Positions 30,456 to 42,523 of a stretch of DNA of 64,000 nt are shown here, piece by piece. The notes under the pieces were generated by a model. The model had not been told where the DNA came from. It worked only from the letters and a program-made list of their open reading frames with translations, and made no database searches. A program made the position numbers and the translations under genes. This DNA comes from Plazaster borealis (taxonomy: Eukaryota; Echinodermata; Asteroidea; Forcipulatida; Labidiasteridae), in assembly GCA_021014325.1 (NCBI GenBank), contig JAJGQC010000627.1, positions 1 to 64,000 on the forward strand, given 5' to 3'. Every line of letters starts with the position of its first letter. Position 1 is the stretch's first letter.

Positions 30456-31381
30456 ACATAACAAGGCAAAAAGGCGTAACTTATGAGTACACCAACCACC
30501 GGCTGTTAATAACAAACAATCTTCACGGCAAAAGCGTGCATCAAGAGATAAACTGAGACCCAATATCTGGACCAATGGGGACCCGGGAGGTTTTAGAGTG
30601 TAAACTCACTGTTTGTGATGTAAAAACACTGGGTTTTCAGGAACAAATGTATATGAAGAGTTAGACGTCAACATGTTCTAGCGGTTTTTTAAAGATTTAG
30701 TCGTTATGGACGCAATAAATAACAATTAAGCTTCAAACAATAAATCTCAGTTGATTTATCAGTTTGCACAGGAAGCAATGTTAAATCAAGTCACCACGGT
30801 AGATCCAAAATATCGCATACACTATCATCTGAACGGAAGACAGGAATAAAGGCCATGTAACAAATTGTGTCCTCACAGAGCGATGGATGAAAGATTGGCA
30901 TTCCTGTGTACATTTATATCAACAGTCAGGATGCATGTAAAAGGTGCAGCAAGACGTATTGTTACCATACCCTTTTGGGCAGACGAAATGAAAAAAACCG
31001 ATGATAAACAAGGGACAGGTTGACAGCGCCATCAATTTTGGCAACTCCAGGTATATACTAATCAAAATGTTTGTGATCAAACACGTTTTGGCTGTTGACG
31101 TTGGTCCACAGGAATAACGTCACATGTGCTTTTCTGATCGCGCAAAAAAACCCAAAAAACAGAACATTCTTTTTACCAGCACAAACAATAGTAAATAAAT
31201 AAATAAACTTAAAAATCCGTTTCGTTCCAGAATTATGTGGGGTTTTTATGGGTTTTTTTAACACAACATTTGATATTTAAAGTAATTTAACATATGATGA
31301 CGTCATCATTACGTCAATGTTCAGGTGGAAAGAATAACTACACATTAAAGGTAGAAAATAATGAAGTCACCTGTCCCAGTC

Positions 31382-31413
31382 TTATGAGAGGAGGAAGGAG
31401 GAACAGTCCTCTA
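31382..31413 (-). CDS. CUB/LDLa gene, tentative terminal exon
   Basis: After the acceptor ttttttcag the phase-1 frame reads VEDCSSFLLS and TAA. It fits in phase and position but is only 32 nt, so it could be chance. Confidence 0.3.
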
Positions 31414-34400
31414 CTGAAAAAAGGACGAGCATTCACCAAATTCTACAAATAATGCACAATATGACGTCTCAACTATTAAAGATAAATCTCCTGCAACTAA
31501 TTTATCCCTTACAGGAAAGTAAAAGTACACGAAATAAAAATGGCACAACACAGTCACAGTAGTTATAAATACAATAACAATATGTGAAGGTCAAGGGTCA
31601 AAACGTGGCTGGTTACTATACGATATAATACATACACAATTTACAAGAATACCAATTCAAATGAGTAAATGCACCATTGTACTTGAAATATCTACATATG
31701 AATGGAACTGATAACTTACCTGTAGCTGAGATGATTAGAAACAATACACTTACCACATTCAAACTCGTCCTCCAGTCCGTTGCACTCTCCAAAACCATCG
31801 CAAATCCAGTCAGAATGAATGCAGTGTTCTCCATCGGGACACATGTAGAAATTGTCGGTGCATTCGGGGTCTGTGAAAACAAGCAAAATTTGAGAAATTT
31901 AAGACATTTGATGAGGCTGAGATTACACGAAAAGTTGTTCAACAAAAAATGTATTATTAACAGTAAAAGTTAACGCCAATTTGGGATCCACTGCGGATGC
32001 CGCAGGTCAGTTGCTTAACTATACCCTTAAGGGCGTGGCAACCTCCCACTTTATCCCGACTCTGGGCGGTACCAATATTTATATCCATACCATCCAATAT
32101 GTTAAACATGTTATTTGTTTTTGCATTTCCCAACACTGTTTACATACTTCTTTACATGACCAGTCTATAATGATTATTGGAGCCCTGTTTTTCTTTGTTT
32201 ATTTAATTACAGACGGCTTCACTTATCAGAGGGTTAGATCTTGGTAGGTCTGTATTTGACATGGTATATATGTGCTTAGTATATTAGTGGAAATAGTTTT
32301 CTGCCCCTAAAAAAAACATCTCTGAGACCTGACCCCCCCCCCCCCTCTTTCCTTTGATATGTGGAATGGTCCAGTCTAGAAAATATCAAGGAATATGACT
32401 CTCACAGGTCATTACACTTTGGAGAAATGGCTTAATTAGTCATGGAGGATTGATTTATTGGTACAGCCTCGCCTATAAAGGTTTTAAAGTGAACAAATAA
32501 ACTAGTTTTAATATCGTTGTATTTGCATTTTTTTGGACGAATGAGTAAAAAAATGAACAGGTTGAGTTTGACACCAAAGCAGTGTCCGAATTGGCAGCTA
32601 CGGTTTTGACTACGGCTTGGTTGTCACGTGAACAAGCTTTGAAGCATATATGATGCCCATTTAGCAACAGCCGCCGTAGCCGCAGCTGCCAATTCTGACA
32701 GAGCCTCATATCAATACAGGATGAAATGTGTATAATACCAAGGTCACTTGAGGGCGCCCTATAGCCTAAGTATACTTGCCAGTGCTGTTTGTTTCTATCG
32801 TGGCATAACAGTTGGTCACACTTTGCCAAAGTACGAGTCTAACAAAGGGTGGCCAGGGCCTATTTGTGTGGCTCTGCTTACCTTTAGCAAATAAACTCGT
32901 CGCTTGCGGAAGCAGGGAGTGGTGCGCAAATGATAAGCGTGGTTCACAGGTTAGCAGGGATTTGCCTTTGCGCCTGCGAACTCCACGTTACTAGGCATTC
33001 TTCGCTTATAAAGCTAGCGCAGAAAATTGGGGCTTGGCCTGTAAGCGAAGAATGGTGATGGTCAGCGCAGAATATGGCGGTAAGCAAAGCCATGAAATCA
33101 GGCCCTGGCTGTGTTGTATAGTTACTTTTTTAGAAGGCGGGAAAAAAGACAAGAATAAAGATGATGATTTTACCGCATCCATATTCATCCTCCTTGATGA
33201 AGCAGTCTGGGATGCCGTCACACATTGCAGACCCAGGTAAACACTCCTGGTTGTAGCATTGAAACTCACCTGGGTCACATTCTACCAAACACAAATATAT
33301 CATCGAGGTTATCAATCGAGAGGTATTCAAGTTATGGTAAACAAGTACCCATCTAAGTGACCAATCAAGCGGTTCGTTAGTAATGGGAAACAAGTACCCA
33401 TCGAGGTTGTCAATCAAGAGGAATTCAAGTTATGGTAAACAAGTACCCGAATGATCAATCAAGGGGTTAAAGTTACGGGAAAACGAGACCCATCGAGGTT
33501 ATCAATCAAAAGATATTGAAGTTTTAGTAAACAAGTACGGTATCCTGTTCACAACATGAAACTCCAACTGCGCCAGCATCAAAGTTACTGAAGCAGTAAG
33601 TCCAGATCATCTTCATGCAAATTGCGAAAGCAAAGCTTATTTTATCTTGTCACAATTAGAAAAGGGCGTGTACAGGTTACCAACTTTCGCTTTACATTCG
33701 CTTTCCCGTGAAGTATTGACTAGTAGGCCAATAGCGTTAAATATAACCTGGACATAGCTCATAAAAAGCTGATTTGTTCAGGATAGGTCCAGGAATGTGT
33801 CTAAAATGACATACCAAAAGTGATATTCGCTTGGCCTTGAAGTATTAGCTAGGCCAAGAGCGTTAGCTATAACCTTGACATAGCTCATAAAAAGCTGATT
33901 TGTTCAGGATAGGTCCAGGAATGTGTCTAAAATGACATACCAAAAGTCCCCAAAAATCCCCGGGAGCTCTTTCCAAAATCCAAGATGGCGTCAAAAATGC
34001 CCGCCATTTTCAAATCTTACCATAACTATGCAACCAGACATGTTATAAATACAAATAAAGTGTCTAATTATATGTTTTGAGGCACAAATAATCCACTAGA
34101 ATCATTATTTTGAGATTTTAGAACTCATAAGTATCTAAAACCAAGATGGCGTCTAAAAGGGCCGCCATTTTCAAATATGTTCATAACTATAGGCTTTACG
34201 ATGCGCTTAAAACCCCTTGTTCCTTGGTGTGATCTAGCAGGATCCTTATAGAATGCACTCCAACAAAACCAACACCTCATGTTAAACGCTAGGCATGATC
34301 ATTTTGGCAGTGCGGTTCTCAGTCAAACGCCTTATCGACAAACTTCTCAACCCAACTGTTGGACTCTGATTGTGGTGGTATACCTTGCCACATGCTGGCA

Positions 34401-37400
34401 TCATCAGTTTACAAGTGCATTACTCTTCAATCTATCAGAATCAAATAAACAACGCCATCGTATTTTGCTGTGTTTGGGGTAGGGCTGCTAAGGCACTTTC
34501 TTAAAAACTATTCCAGGATAACTTGAATGATTTCTCCACAGTTGATTTTCCAACCCGCAATTTATCACCATAAGCAGTACAATTATATTGTGGATAACTT
34601 TGAGGGGAAAGTGTTGCAACAAGGCCTTGAGATTCGTATCTATTTGAAACCAGCATGTGGTCCAGGTTAGGCACTTTCATTTAGACTTCCCACAAGTAAA
34701 AGAGTGTCCTTGAGGAATAACTCAAGCAAGTCACAAGACGTTAACATTACCAAGGGCTTTGAGATCTTTACTGCTCAGTAGGGAGCCTATCAACATAAAA
34801 CAATTATCCACATCCTCAACGATCTTCCCTTTGTGGATAAACTTTCCGCAACTTATCCTGGAATTGTTTTGAGAAGATGCCTAAGGGAGGTTCCCTAAGG
34901 GAACACAATGAAATCAAGAAATTGAAACTTACCCTCTTGTTTGTAAGCGGTCAGTTTGATTTCAGAAACGGTTCCCCTGTTGAACAATGCAGAGATGATG
35001 TCGGAATGTATCCAGATGCTAGAAACGGCTGTGTACATAATCCCGGGATCCCGAACGGGTTTTCTGATGTCAAACAACCGCCCCGATTTGTCGTTAGCGC
35101 CGTCCACGGCGGAACCAATGTGAATGTCAGGGCCAATCGAGTTCATGGCGAGGATGTTGATCTCGATGACTGTGTCATTTGGAGCACTGATTACCCAGAA
35201 ACAGTCCATTTTGGGCGGGTTCCAAGTCGAGTGCGACGGGTATCCGGGTGCGTACCCGGGAACACCGTAAATTAAGACGATCGGGGTGTTGGGAACGAGT
35301 GTGATGTTTGTATCACCACACATTTCTGTGAAAAAGGGATAGCACGTACGGAGAGCATTGTGATTTAAACTTCTGGGGGAGGGGTAATCAGAAGAGATGT
35401 GTCATGTCATTCCCTGGTATACAAATCCATTAATGAGAAGGACATCAATATCAGAAACACACAAATCGGCTAGAATTTAGTATGTTGTTAGCGATTTTGT
35501 CATCGAATGGAAGAAGCGACTTGGTTTTTTAAAACACAAAAAGGACAAGAGGCATACACAGTAGACAAAATGTATTATTATTATTATTATTATTTTTTTT
35601 TTTTTTTTTTTTTTTTGTGGGGGGTGTTTGGGCCGTTGTTTGTTTGTTTGTTTGTTTGTTTTATTACTGGAAGATTGGAATTAGGCTCACAAAATTATGT
35701 TATGGTGTTCTTTAGTTTCCTTTAATAAAAGTCAATGAGGGAACTCGTCAGCTCACACTTACCGCAATTGAGTTGGTCCGAAAAATCCCCACAGTCTACA
35801 AAGGTATCACAGGTAGCTTCGGAAGGAAGACAAACTGACGAATATGAGCACAGTGTTGTACCTCTATCACAAAAACCTGGTAGTTTATAATGACACAAAT
35901 AATACAAAGAAACATAAAATACATGTTTTTATAGGCAATGGTTGGAAACATCATCTCTGACGTCTATAGAGCATTGAAAGACACACTGCAAAAACTTGGG
36001 TGTTAAAAATGGCACCATGGGTGTTGTCACATAGATACCAAAGAGAGAATCAAAATTAACATCGTGGGTGTTAAAATAACACCAATGTGATTGTTTCTGC
36101 AGAAATTAGTGTTATTTTAACACCCCATTTTAACACCCCATGGTGTTAATTTTGATTCTTTCTTCCGTATTTATATGTGACAACAAGCATGTTGTCAATT
36201 TTAACACGTCAGTTTTTACAGTGCGGGGGTTAACAGGAAAGTGTACATATATGACAGTTGGACACATTTTGTAAGAAGTTGTTCTTTGGTAAAACAAAAT
36301 TGAGCCTATGCACAGCAAAAACTCCGGTGTTAAATAGATTATCTTTGTATCTATATGCTGTGACAACACCGACATGGTGTTAATTTTACCAACGATATAG
36401 TAATGTGGATAACTAAAACACCATGTCGGTGTTAACACTTTTGGTCACATCTTTGGCAAAGTATAAGTAGGCCCTATAGGTTGTTAACTTATCCTCCTTT
36501 AAATTAAAACAATTCAGTGGTTCCTAATTAAACACTTTCACACTGCTTAAGCCTCGTATGACTTAACCGTTTATAATTCGTCGTGAAGTAAAGAAAACGT
36601 ACCAAAGGTAAACTGCGCATAATACATATAAACTGCGCATGTTTGTTGCAACTACCTGGGTCTTCTAAATATATTTGTTTATAAATATTCTGGTATTTTT
36701 GTTATAATGTTAATGCATGTTTTGTTGTTTATACTAACCTGTTTTTTCTCGTTGAGTGAAACTCATCTCAAACCAGACACAGTCAGGATAGGCCTCGCTG
36801 TGTGCAAATATCCTCACCCAGGCTAGGTTGCTGTCAACTATGTAGACCCTCCCATCGTCCAGACGCCGTTTGTAGAACAACTCGACCTGAACGACGACAC
36901 TGCTCGTGTTGAAGGGGTCGTGGCCCCTCCCTATTACCACTTCATCGTACAGGCTGTAGGAATACGAGCTGTGAGATCCTCTCTGGGCGTGGACTTGGAT
37001 GTAAATAGAGCTGCCAGGGTCGCTTGTAATGAACCACGCGCACGACAGACTGTCAATGCACTGGTTTTCATCTACTCCTGGGGGTGCTTGAACTGTGCGG
37101 ATTGGTGACGAGTCGTTTAGGAGAACTTCGGCGTTTCCGCAGCGAAGATCTGAGTGTCAAAAGTTAAACTGCCTAGGTTTGTTGATGCTTTAAAATAGCA
37201 ACATTTAAGAAAGGGCAACGAATTTGACTGGCACAAAATCTAAATTGAACACAGTATTGCAAACCCTACCCGCCACGATTGATAATTCAACAAAATAGGA
37301 TATTGTTCTCGAAAAACTTACAGTTTACTGTCACTCAGCAACTGGTTTCAATTGTTATCATGCGACTATAGTGATACTAGTCAGCATGGACTAGAATGTA

Positions 37401-39139
37401 CATGCATATCATGTACATATCTATTGCTTGAAGTTTGGCACCCCAGTCAATTATCATTATTTCGTTTAAATTATTGTAATTTTAAGGAAAAAACGGTTGC
37501 GGAAATCTTGTAAATATTGCAAACAATATCTAACATTTAGCGAATGAAAGCTGAACCATAAGTTGAACACAACAAGGTGATTTTCGCACACAAATGTTTT
37601 CCCACATTACAAGCTACAAAAAACAACACATGATTATGGTGCAATCCATCAATTTCTAACATTTAACATTCCCTGTAAACAAACTGTTTTGCAAAGTAAA
37701 AGTTGAATAAAAGTATCTCTGGTTTAAAAAACAATCTATATCACACTGATTGTCAGTTTACAAATTATTATAAACAATGACACGTTTAAAACCACATTAA
37801 GTTAAAAAAAAAATGTATATATATTAATGAGGCCGACACCTTTTTTTCCCTAGTTTGGGGGTGTACCCATAAATAGGGAAATCTGCCCCGGAGATTCTGT
37901 CCCCCATTGGGAAACTAACAAGGGCTGAAGGAGCTTAATACAAAAGAGGGCGCTATCAAAAGAAATTCGTACACATCCCAGTTCGCCATGTGGGGGACAG
38001 AATCTCCGATAGAGGGGACAGCATCTCCTGCCACACAGGCAACCATGACGGCGCGCTGGTTTTGAAGCAATGCGATACACAACACTATGAAACCTGGTTA
38101 CATGGTTACATGTAAACTACAGAATGGCGTCAATATTGGCAGCTTGATTGATTTACTAACTGTATTCAGTTTCCCAAGATGCATTGCGGTATATTTTTTA
38201 GGATGGCGCTTGTGCCTGTATATGGCCTACTGGGTCCAGAACGGTCGCTGTGTGTACCAATAGACAAATACACCGATAAGTCTCGGCAATGGCAGCAGCG
38301 TTTGACCCATAAGTCATGTTCGAAGTAACAGCTACAGCTACAGCTATGGCTAGATTTCCGCAACAGCATGCGTTGCAGTACAGGGCGCCCTTAGCAACAC
38401 CCTGAGCAACAGTCGTAGCCGTAGCTGTAGCGGCCAATTCGGACAGGCCTACGTCCACAGTCATTTTCAATCAGAAATGTCGTAAAGGTAATATCATAAT
38501 TGACAATGTTTCGACAAATGAAATGAAGATTACTGGGATTACCTTCCAGAAAGTCGGCACATCCGTCTAAGTTTGTATCAGCTACTGATGAGCAGTTCGG
38601 ATACTCGTCGATGTAAATAGATTGTGACGAACTGAAGGGATAATCAAGTATGCTTCCTGCACAATCACAAGTTATTTTGGACAGTTCTATTAAAATGTAA
38701 AATATCATCGTTTGGGGTGGGGTGCACTCTAAAACTCCTGGGTCAGAACTGACCCTGATCCCGGGTTCCATGGGGCCTGACTCATTTCTGGTTCAAGCTT
38801 ACACTGAAACTGGTTTTAATTTTTTTTAAATTTATTTTAGCACGGATTCTTCGTCAGTTTGACCCCTTTCTGGGTCATTTGGACACATATTGCGGGTCAC
38901 ATTGACCCATAAAGGGCAGGCCCCCTGGGACCCGGAACCGGATCAATTCTGAAACAGGGGTCTTTACTATCATCTATTAAATTACCGTCTATTAAATACT
39001 ACAGCCGTGGAAAAGAACATTTTGGCGGTCACTTTCAATGAAATAATTTGACAACATGCTTGAAGATATGCTTCTTACCTTCAGAATTGGCGATCGCAGT
39101 CCTTGATCCAACAAGAAGAACAAATGTACACATCCACAT
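31382..39139 (-). CDS. Secreted CUB / LDL-receptor class A mosaic protein
   Basis: This is a minus-strand gene with a signal peptide (MWMCTFVLLVGSRTAIANS), a short spacer exon, then CUB - LDLa - CUB - LDLa - LDLa. Coding exons are 39079-39139, 38543-38656, 36739-37149, 35763-35876, 34933-35325, 33174-33281, 31754-31870 and, tentatively, 31382-31413. Every internal exon length is a multiple of three and every intron is phase 1, so modules are symmetric (1-1). The sum is 449 residues. CUB domains bind proteins or carbohydrate; LDLa modules are calcium-dependent ligand-binding cysteine modules. No protease or membrane segment is visible, so a secreted binding protein is the best reading. No specific orthologue is recognised. 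The last exon is the weakest part, and more exons could lie below 31382. Confidence 0.85.
31754..31870 (-). CDS. CUB/LDLa gene exon 7 (LDLa 3)
   Basis: It encodes ECTDNFYMCPDGEHCIHSDW then ICDGFGECNGLEDEFEC, a complete LDLa with E-D-E-x-x-C. The acceptor is cacag and the donor gtaagt, phase 1, so at least one more exon must follow. Confidence 0.87.
32570..32765. repeat. Dispersed repeat, 'tccgaattggc' family
   Basis: It has ends GTGTCCGAATTGGCAGCTAC and, inverted, GCAGCTGCCAATTCTGACAG around a centre with 'tacgg' words. A related copy is at 38200-38455, and a fragment at 53540-53605. It lies in an intron of the CUB/LDLa gene. Confidence 0.6.
32847..33112. repeat. Dispersed repeat, 'agccatgaaat..ggtcc' family (copy 2)
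   Basis: Inverted ends are CCAGGGCCTATTTGTGTGG and GCCATGAAATCAGGCCCTGG. This is a MITE of about 265 bp in an intron. Copy 1 is at 30160, and a short fragment is at 42340-42372. Confidence 0.65.
33174..33281 (-). CDS. CUB/LDLa gene exon 6 (LDLa 2)
   Basis: It encodes ECDPGEFQCYNQECLPGSAM then CDGIPDCFIKEDEYGC. This is a complete LDLa: six cysteines and C-D-G-x-x-D-C-x-x-x-E-D-E calcium ligands. The phase is 1-1. Confidence 0.88.
33300..33540. repeat. About 65-bp tandem repeat, four copies, intronic
   Basis: 'atcgaggtt.tcaatc.a' and 'ggtaaacaagtaccc' alternate four times with drift, next to LDLa exon 6. Confidence 0.7.
33705..33950. repeat. About 128-bp tandem duplication, intronic
   Basis: Two adjacent copies of a block that includes ACATAGCTCATAAAAAGCTG and GGATAGGTCCAGGAATGTGT are nearly identical. 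Confidence 0.8.
33975..34180. repeat. Paired 'CAAGATGGCGTC ... CGCCATTTTCAAAT' segments
   Basis: The pair occurs at 33982-34016 and again at 34142-34177. Each is a loose inverted repeat built from AAGATGGC/GCCATTTT, which matches the YY1 core motif. The intronic location makes a repeat origin likelier than a promoter. Confidence 0.45.
34495..34875. mobile_element. MITE with 'ATTCCAGGATAA' inverted ends, intronic
   Basis: The left end AACTATTCCAGGATAACTTG and right end CAACTTATCCTGGAATTGTT are inverted copies, with paired 'tccaca/tgtgga' further in. About 380 bp, no ORF. Confidence 0.6.
34933..35325 (-). CDS. CUB/LDLa gene exon 5 (CUB 2)
   Basis: This 131-codon exon starts EMCGDTNITLVPNTP, then PGYPSHSTWNPPKMDCFWVI and SAPNDTVIEINIL, a CUB pattern. 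The plus-strand ORF at 34877-35275 is only its antisense shadow. Confidence 0.82.
35575..35660. repeat. (TTA)n, poly-T and (GTTT)n microsatellites
   Basis: Simple repeats adjoin in the order TTA, T, then GTTT, in the intron between CUB 1 and LDLa 1 / CUB 2. No function is implied. Confidence 0.8.
35763..35876 (-). CDS. CUB/LDLa gene exon 4 (LDLa 1)
   Basis: It encodes FCDRGTTLCSYSSVCLPSEA then CDTFVDCGDFSDQLNC. The six cysteines and the D-C-x-D-x-S-D-Q-x-x-C ending are a standard LDLa calcium site with small variations. The phase is 1-1. Confidence 0.82.
35982..36223. mobile_element. MITE, 'GTGTTAAAA' family (copy 1)
   Basis: It starts CACTGCAAAAACTTGGGTGT and ends inversely with ACACGTCAGTTTTTACAGTG. 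The interior is rich in GTGTTAAAAT/ATTTTAACAC inversions. About 240 bp, able to fold as one long hairpin. Confidence 0.7.
36305..36445. mobile_element. MITE, 'GTGTTAA' family (copy 2, partial)
   Basis: CAGCAAAAACTCCGGTGTTAA opens the element, and inverted words AACACCGACATGGTGTT and AACACCATGTCGGTGTT face each other. It is related to the element at 35982. Confidence 0.55.
36739..37149 (-). CDS. CUB/LDLa gene exon 3 (CUB 1)
   Basis: This 137-codon exon starts DLRCGNAEVLL, with CAWFITSDPGSSIYIQV and YPDCVWFEMSF later. This is the C...C-x-W-x-I and hydrophobic-strand pattern of a CUB domain. The acceptor is ctcag and the donor gttagt. Confidence 0.8.
37865..38025. repeat. Inverted repeat GGAGATTCTGTCCCCCA / TGGGGGACAGAATCTCC
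   Basis: The 17-bp arms at 37892 and 37991 are perfect, with an 80-bp loop. A MITE remnant is likely. Confidence 0.55.
38200..38455. repeat. Dispersed repeat, 'tccgaattggc' family (copy 2)
   Basis: The region contains a run of 'agctac' hexamers, GCCAATTCGGACAG at the right end, and a shared GGGCGCCCTTAGCAACA. It matches the element at 32570 in reverse. Confidence 0.55.
38543..38656 (-). CDS. CUB/LDLa gene exon 2 (spacer module)
   Basis: The exon has acceptor gtgcag, donor gtaatc and 38 codons, 1-1 phase. It encodes GSILDYPFSSSQSIYIDEYP and ends GCADFLE with two cysteines. No domain is recognised; it might be a reduced CUB or a linker. Confidence 0.65.
38725..38960. mobile_element. MITE with 'CCTGGGTCA..TGACCC' words
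   Basis: The left end ACTCTAAAACTCCTGGGTCA and right-side words GGGTCACATTGACCC and GGGACCCGGAACCGG are inverted variants. It is intronic, with no ORF. Confidence 0.45.
39079..39139 (-). CDS. CUB/LDLa gene exon 1 (signal peptide)
   Basis: This is the first ATG after an in-frame TGA upstream. It encodes MWMCTFVLLVGSRTAIANSE, a hydrophobic leader, then the donor gtaagaag in phase 1. It is too short for ordinary ORF calling. Confidence 0.7.
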
Positions 39140-39253
39140 CACATTAACGCACCCTCCATAGTACAGGATCAGTCAAAAGAGATTTTCTAAACTGATGCTG
39201 TAAACAAGTGCGATTCGAGGCTTGTTTGAATATCGCTCACTGTCCCTGACCTG

Positions 39254-39259
39254 TATATA
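39254..39259 (-). promoter_or_regulatory. TATA-like box of the CUB/LDLa gene
   Basis: TATATA on the minus strand lies 115 nt upstream of the start codon, a plausible core promoter with a 5' UTR of about 85 nt. Confidence 0.35.
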
Positions 39260-39744
39260 ACACAATCAAGGAAGGGTGACCTGTAATGTAGACTGTTTTT
39301 CTCCCTTACAAATTGTACTACAAACTAATGTGAGTAGTAGCTCAAGCTGTCGAAATAGATTGGTTCTTTATCTCCGGTTCTTTAGTCAAGTGGAAACATT
39401 TCCCCAGAGCGTTGCAGTAAGTGTAACAAAATTCACTATAACGCTAAAGTTTAGTTGCAAAAGTACTCGTCTTGCACTCTCTGGCACTCAGAAAACGTAA
39501 AGATTACTACAAAGGGGGATTCACAATTGAACAAAGTGTTTTGTTTCGAAGCTATCATTCATCACCAACTCTTTCAAATTCGTCAAATAAATCGTATGTA
39601 CACCAAACAATAAAAAGGAAGTGAAATTCACACGCAACCGGTCATTTTTACGCGTGTTAAATAATTTACAAACGCCTACAGTGACTACAAATTTGCAGGG
39701 CTGTGTATTAAAAGAGTTGCCTCATGAAAATACTTTGGTCACGT

Positions 39745-39835
39745 TGTGTCTGGGCGCCATTTTCGGTCCAAGTGCATCACAACTCATCAATGTACACCCT
39801 TTATGCGCACTTTCGTTTATATAATTGGACCGAAA
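39745..39835. repeat. Hairpin CCATTTTCGGTCCAA / TTGGACCGAAAATGG
   Basis: Perfect 15-bp arms with a loop of about 50 bp. It is small and non-coding. Confidence 0.65.
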
Positions 39836-42520
39836 ATGGTTTCTTATCCTAAGTTGTCACAACTCTCTCAATAAACATTTCTAAAAAATTGTAGACAATG
39901 GCACCCTCAGATCCTCGTTCATAAAGCAGATTTAAAAATGTCCCCAACAGAGAAGTTTAGAAGATCGTAACTAGACCTTATGGCCAGAAATGTTCATGAC
40001 AGTCAGTATTTGATGAAGGAGAAATCAAAATACATCAAAGGCATAAACTGCAGCAGTATTGAGCCTAACTCAAACCCAGAAATATCAAACAAACATTAGA
40101 TTCATTTTGTTTTTATTTGGTTTCTTTACTGTCACCTGTCTCCCTACACCCCCCCCCCTTCCAGATGGGTGTCTCGATGTAGCGTATGCCCCTTCTACCC
40201 AGGGGCAGTTTTGTATAACTTTAATTTTCACACACATCAACCCCTCACATAATTCACTCAGCAAATATACAGAAAAACCCAGGAACACAACCATTCCAAC
40301 TATTAAATAATCATTGAAATCCCGAGGGTTAACAGAAACAGCCCACCCATACATAGGTCAGGCTTCGGGGAGAAAAAAAAATAAAACACGGAAAGGGTTG
40401 AAGTATTCCGGTGTTCTTGGCGCCTCCCTATTTGTACAGTTTGCAACGATTTTTTTCTGGTGTAAAGTTCGTTGTGTAAAGATCGCAAAGGACTCTGTTT
40501 TGTGAAACAGGTCACCATTCAACAACAACAAATACCTTATTAAAATACAAAAAAATGACAAATAAATTTGATATAATTACAATGGAGTAAGGATTCATTT
40601 CATGGGTCTTGTATATAAACAGCTCATGAAAGAATGTATAAAAGGCCCAATGGAAGCAAAAACAGAGGTCTTGATTTATGAGTCTTCTGTAATCATTTAA
40701 AGGGGATTGTAATTCAATATCTGGTTATCAAGGTTTCGAGTACTTTATGATTTACAGTGCACTTATGCAAGGAAATTAGAGAAGCACTTTCTTTAGCAAT
40801 GTGCTACATCGATAAAGGAAATTTCAACTCGTTTGAAGGGTATTAATTGTCTGTCTTTTTTTCTGTAGGGTTCTTCTTTTCTCTCTCTCTCTCTCTTCTT
40901 TTTTTCTTGAACATGCTAAAACAAATTTTACGTGAAAAGTCTAGATCCGACATATACAACTTTTCGCAGTCTTTTTTATTTATTTGGTTTATTATTATGG
41001 TTGTGAAGCCAACGATTCTCAAAAAAGGCGAGCTTAACCACTAAACTAGCCAAGAACCATGGAGAGAAGACAAGCATTCAGGTTGAGATGTGGGAGAAAA
41101 AACCCGGACATTTGTTCAAGGGGAAGCCCACGCAATGATCAGGTCGGGACTGAAAACCCATTCCTAGCGCCCGGCTGGATTCGAACATAGAGATGGAAGG
41201 CTAACCCGACCGCCCTAAACACTTTCAAACACGTGAAAACCAACATTAATTTCATGACAGTTCTATGGTTGCTTGTTCCTTGTAATCCGAAGTACTGTCC
41301 GTGGATAGATGTAAGCTTAAAACAAACTCAGAGTCACATTTAGACGTTTACCACTTTTCAAGATTTTGTTGGATTGTGACAGGTGTGTTTTGTAAAATTC
41401 CATCATGATTGATTACTCACTCGCGTATTAACCGCGCATGCACTTAGCTTTTTGCAAACATTTCTCGTTTAGCAGAAAGAAAGTTTCGCGTGGTTTTACA
41501 GCTCATGAAGAACATGACTTGACACGGAACCATTTGTATATTCGGTTTGCGGTAAAAACCATTGTGTATCTACTTTGATGTATAGATGTTGTTCTTTGAG
41601 CACCTGTCTTGCAATGTATTCTACTGCTGCCGAGTAGATTTCAGAATTCGTGAGACTATTCTACTGCCGCAGAGTAGATTTCGGAATTCGGGAGACTACC
41701 AAGTTCTGAAAAGAACTGTCCTGCTTCTTATAACTACTACCTGGGCGGAACGTATAGAAAATCGGTCGGGACTACTACTTCCGCTTAGTGGATCGGGGGA
41801 CTTCTCGTTAATAACTTCACTGTCGCGGAGTTAGTTCTTACATGGTCTCAACGTTTCGACAATAGCTTGCTCTAGTCATCGTCAGGAGACTTTCAGAACC
41901 ATGTATAGAACCACTTGTATAGGCACGGTCGGTTTTTTTTATCCCTGGCACGCCTGACTTGCACTATAGTTTATCAATTAACTTTTAACTTAGAACCTGA
42001 TTCAATAACATTTTGTATTTCATTTGCAAACAAATCATTGAAGTTAAAACCAAGGATTCTCCTTTATTTTCCATATTCCTAATTTGTCAACTACAGGGTT
42101 ACCTGACTGTAATCATAAACTTTTCACGGGGCACAACCAAGGCACAATACCAAGACACTGCTCTCAATATCTCTCTGCTTACCGGTGCCCAGCATGCAGA
42201 GCGCCGGTTTGAGGCGTGATACAAAAAATACACACACAGTTGGAGGCATCATCAGTAACTACCGGTAGTCGCTGAATACGCTGGCAATCATCATCGTTCG
42301 ACGGTTATCATCGCCCGACTGACTTAAAATCGGCCTTTATTCCGCTGTAAGCAGTCCAATGAAACTGGGCCCTGATAGGTATAACACAATAGTAACAAAC
42401 CCCACATTTTGAGACTTTATCAAAAACGTGAGCCCCTTTTCGTGACTATTTTCATGTTCTAATAGATGTTTGAAATGAATGTGCACTTCCAAAAGGCGGG
42501 CATTTTTGGTAATTGTCAAA
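39836..42520. other. Gene-free stretch
   Basis: I see no supported exon. Within it are a 40-bp tandem pair at 41617-41697 (tctactgc.gc.gagtagattt), a CT-rich tract at 40880-40905, and GGTCTCAACGTTTCGACAAT at 41843, a word often seen in Penelope-like element flanks (weak). Confidence 0.5.
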
Positions 42521-42523
42521 AGC

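Larger units (their letters stand above)
26623..31381. other. Intergenic stretch between nvd-B and the CUB/LDLa gene
   Basis: I see no coding exon here. It is AT-rich unique DNA up to 28200, followed by dispersed repeats (see entries at 28205, 29270, 29813 and 30160). The two genes converge on it. Confidence 0.6.

Noticed and set aside
34877..35323. Plus-strand ORF of 132 codons
   Set aside because: It is the antisense of the CUB 2 exon, which has splice sites, domain pattern and phase on the minus strand.
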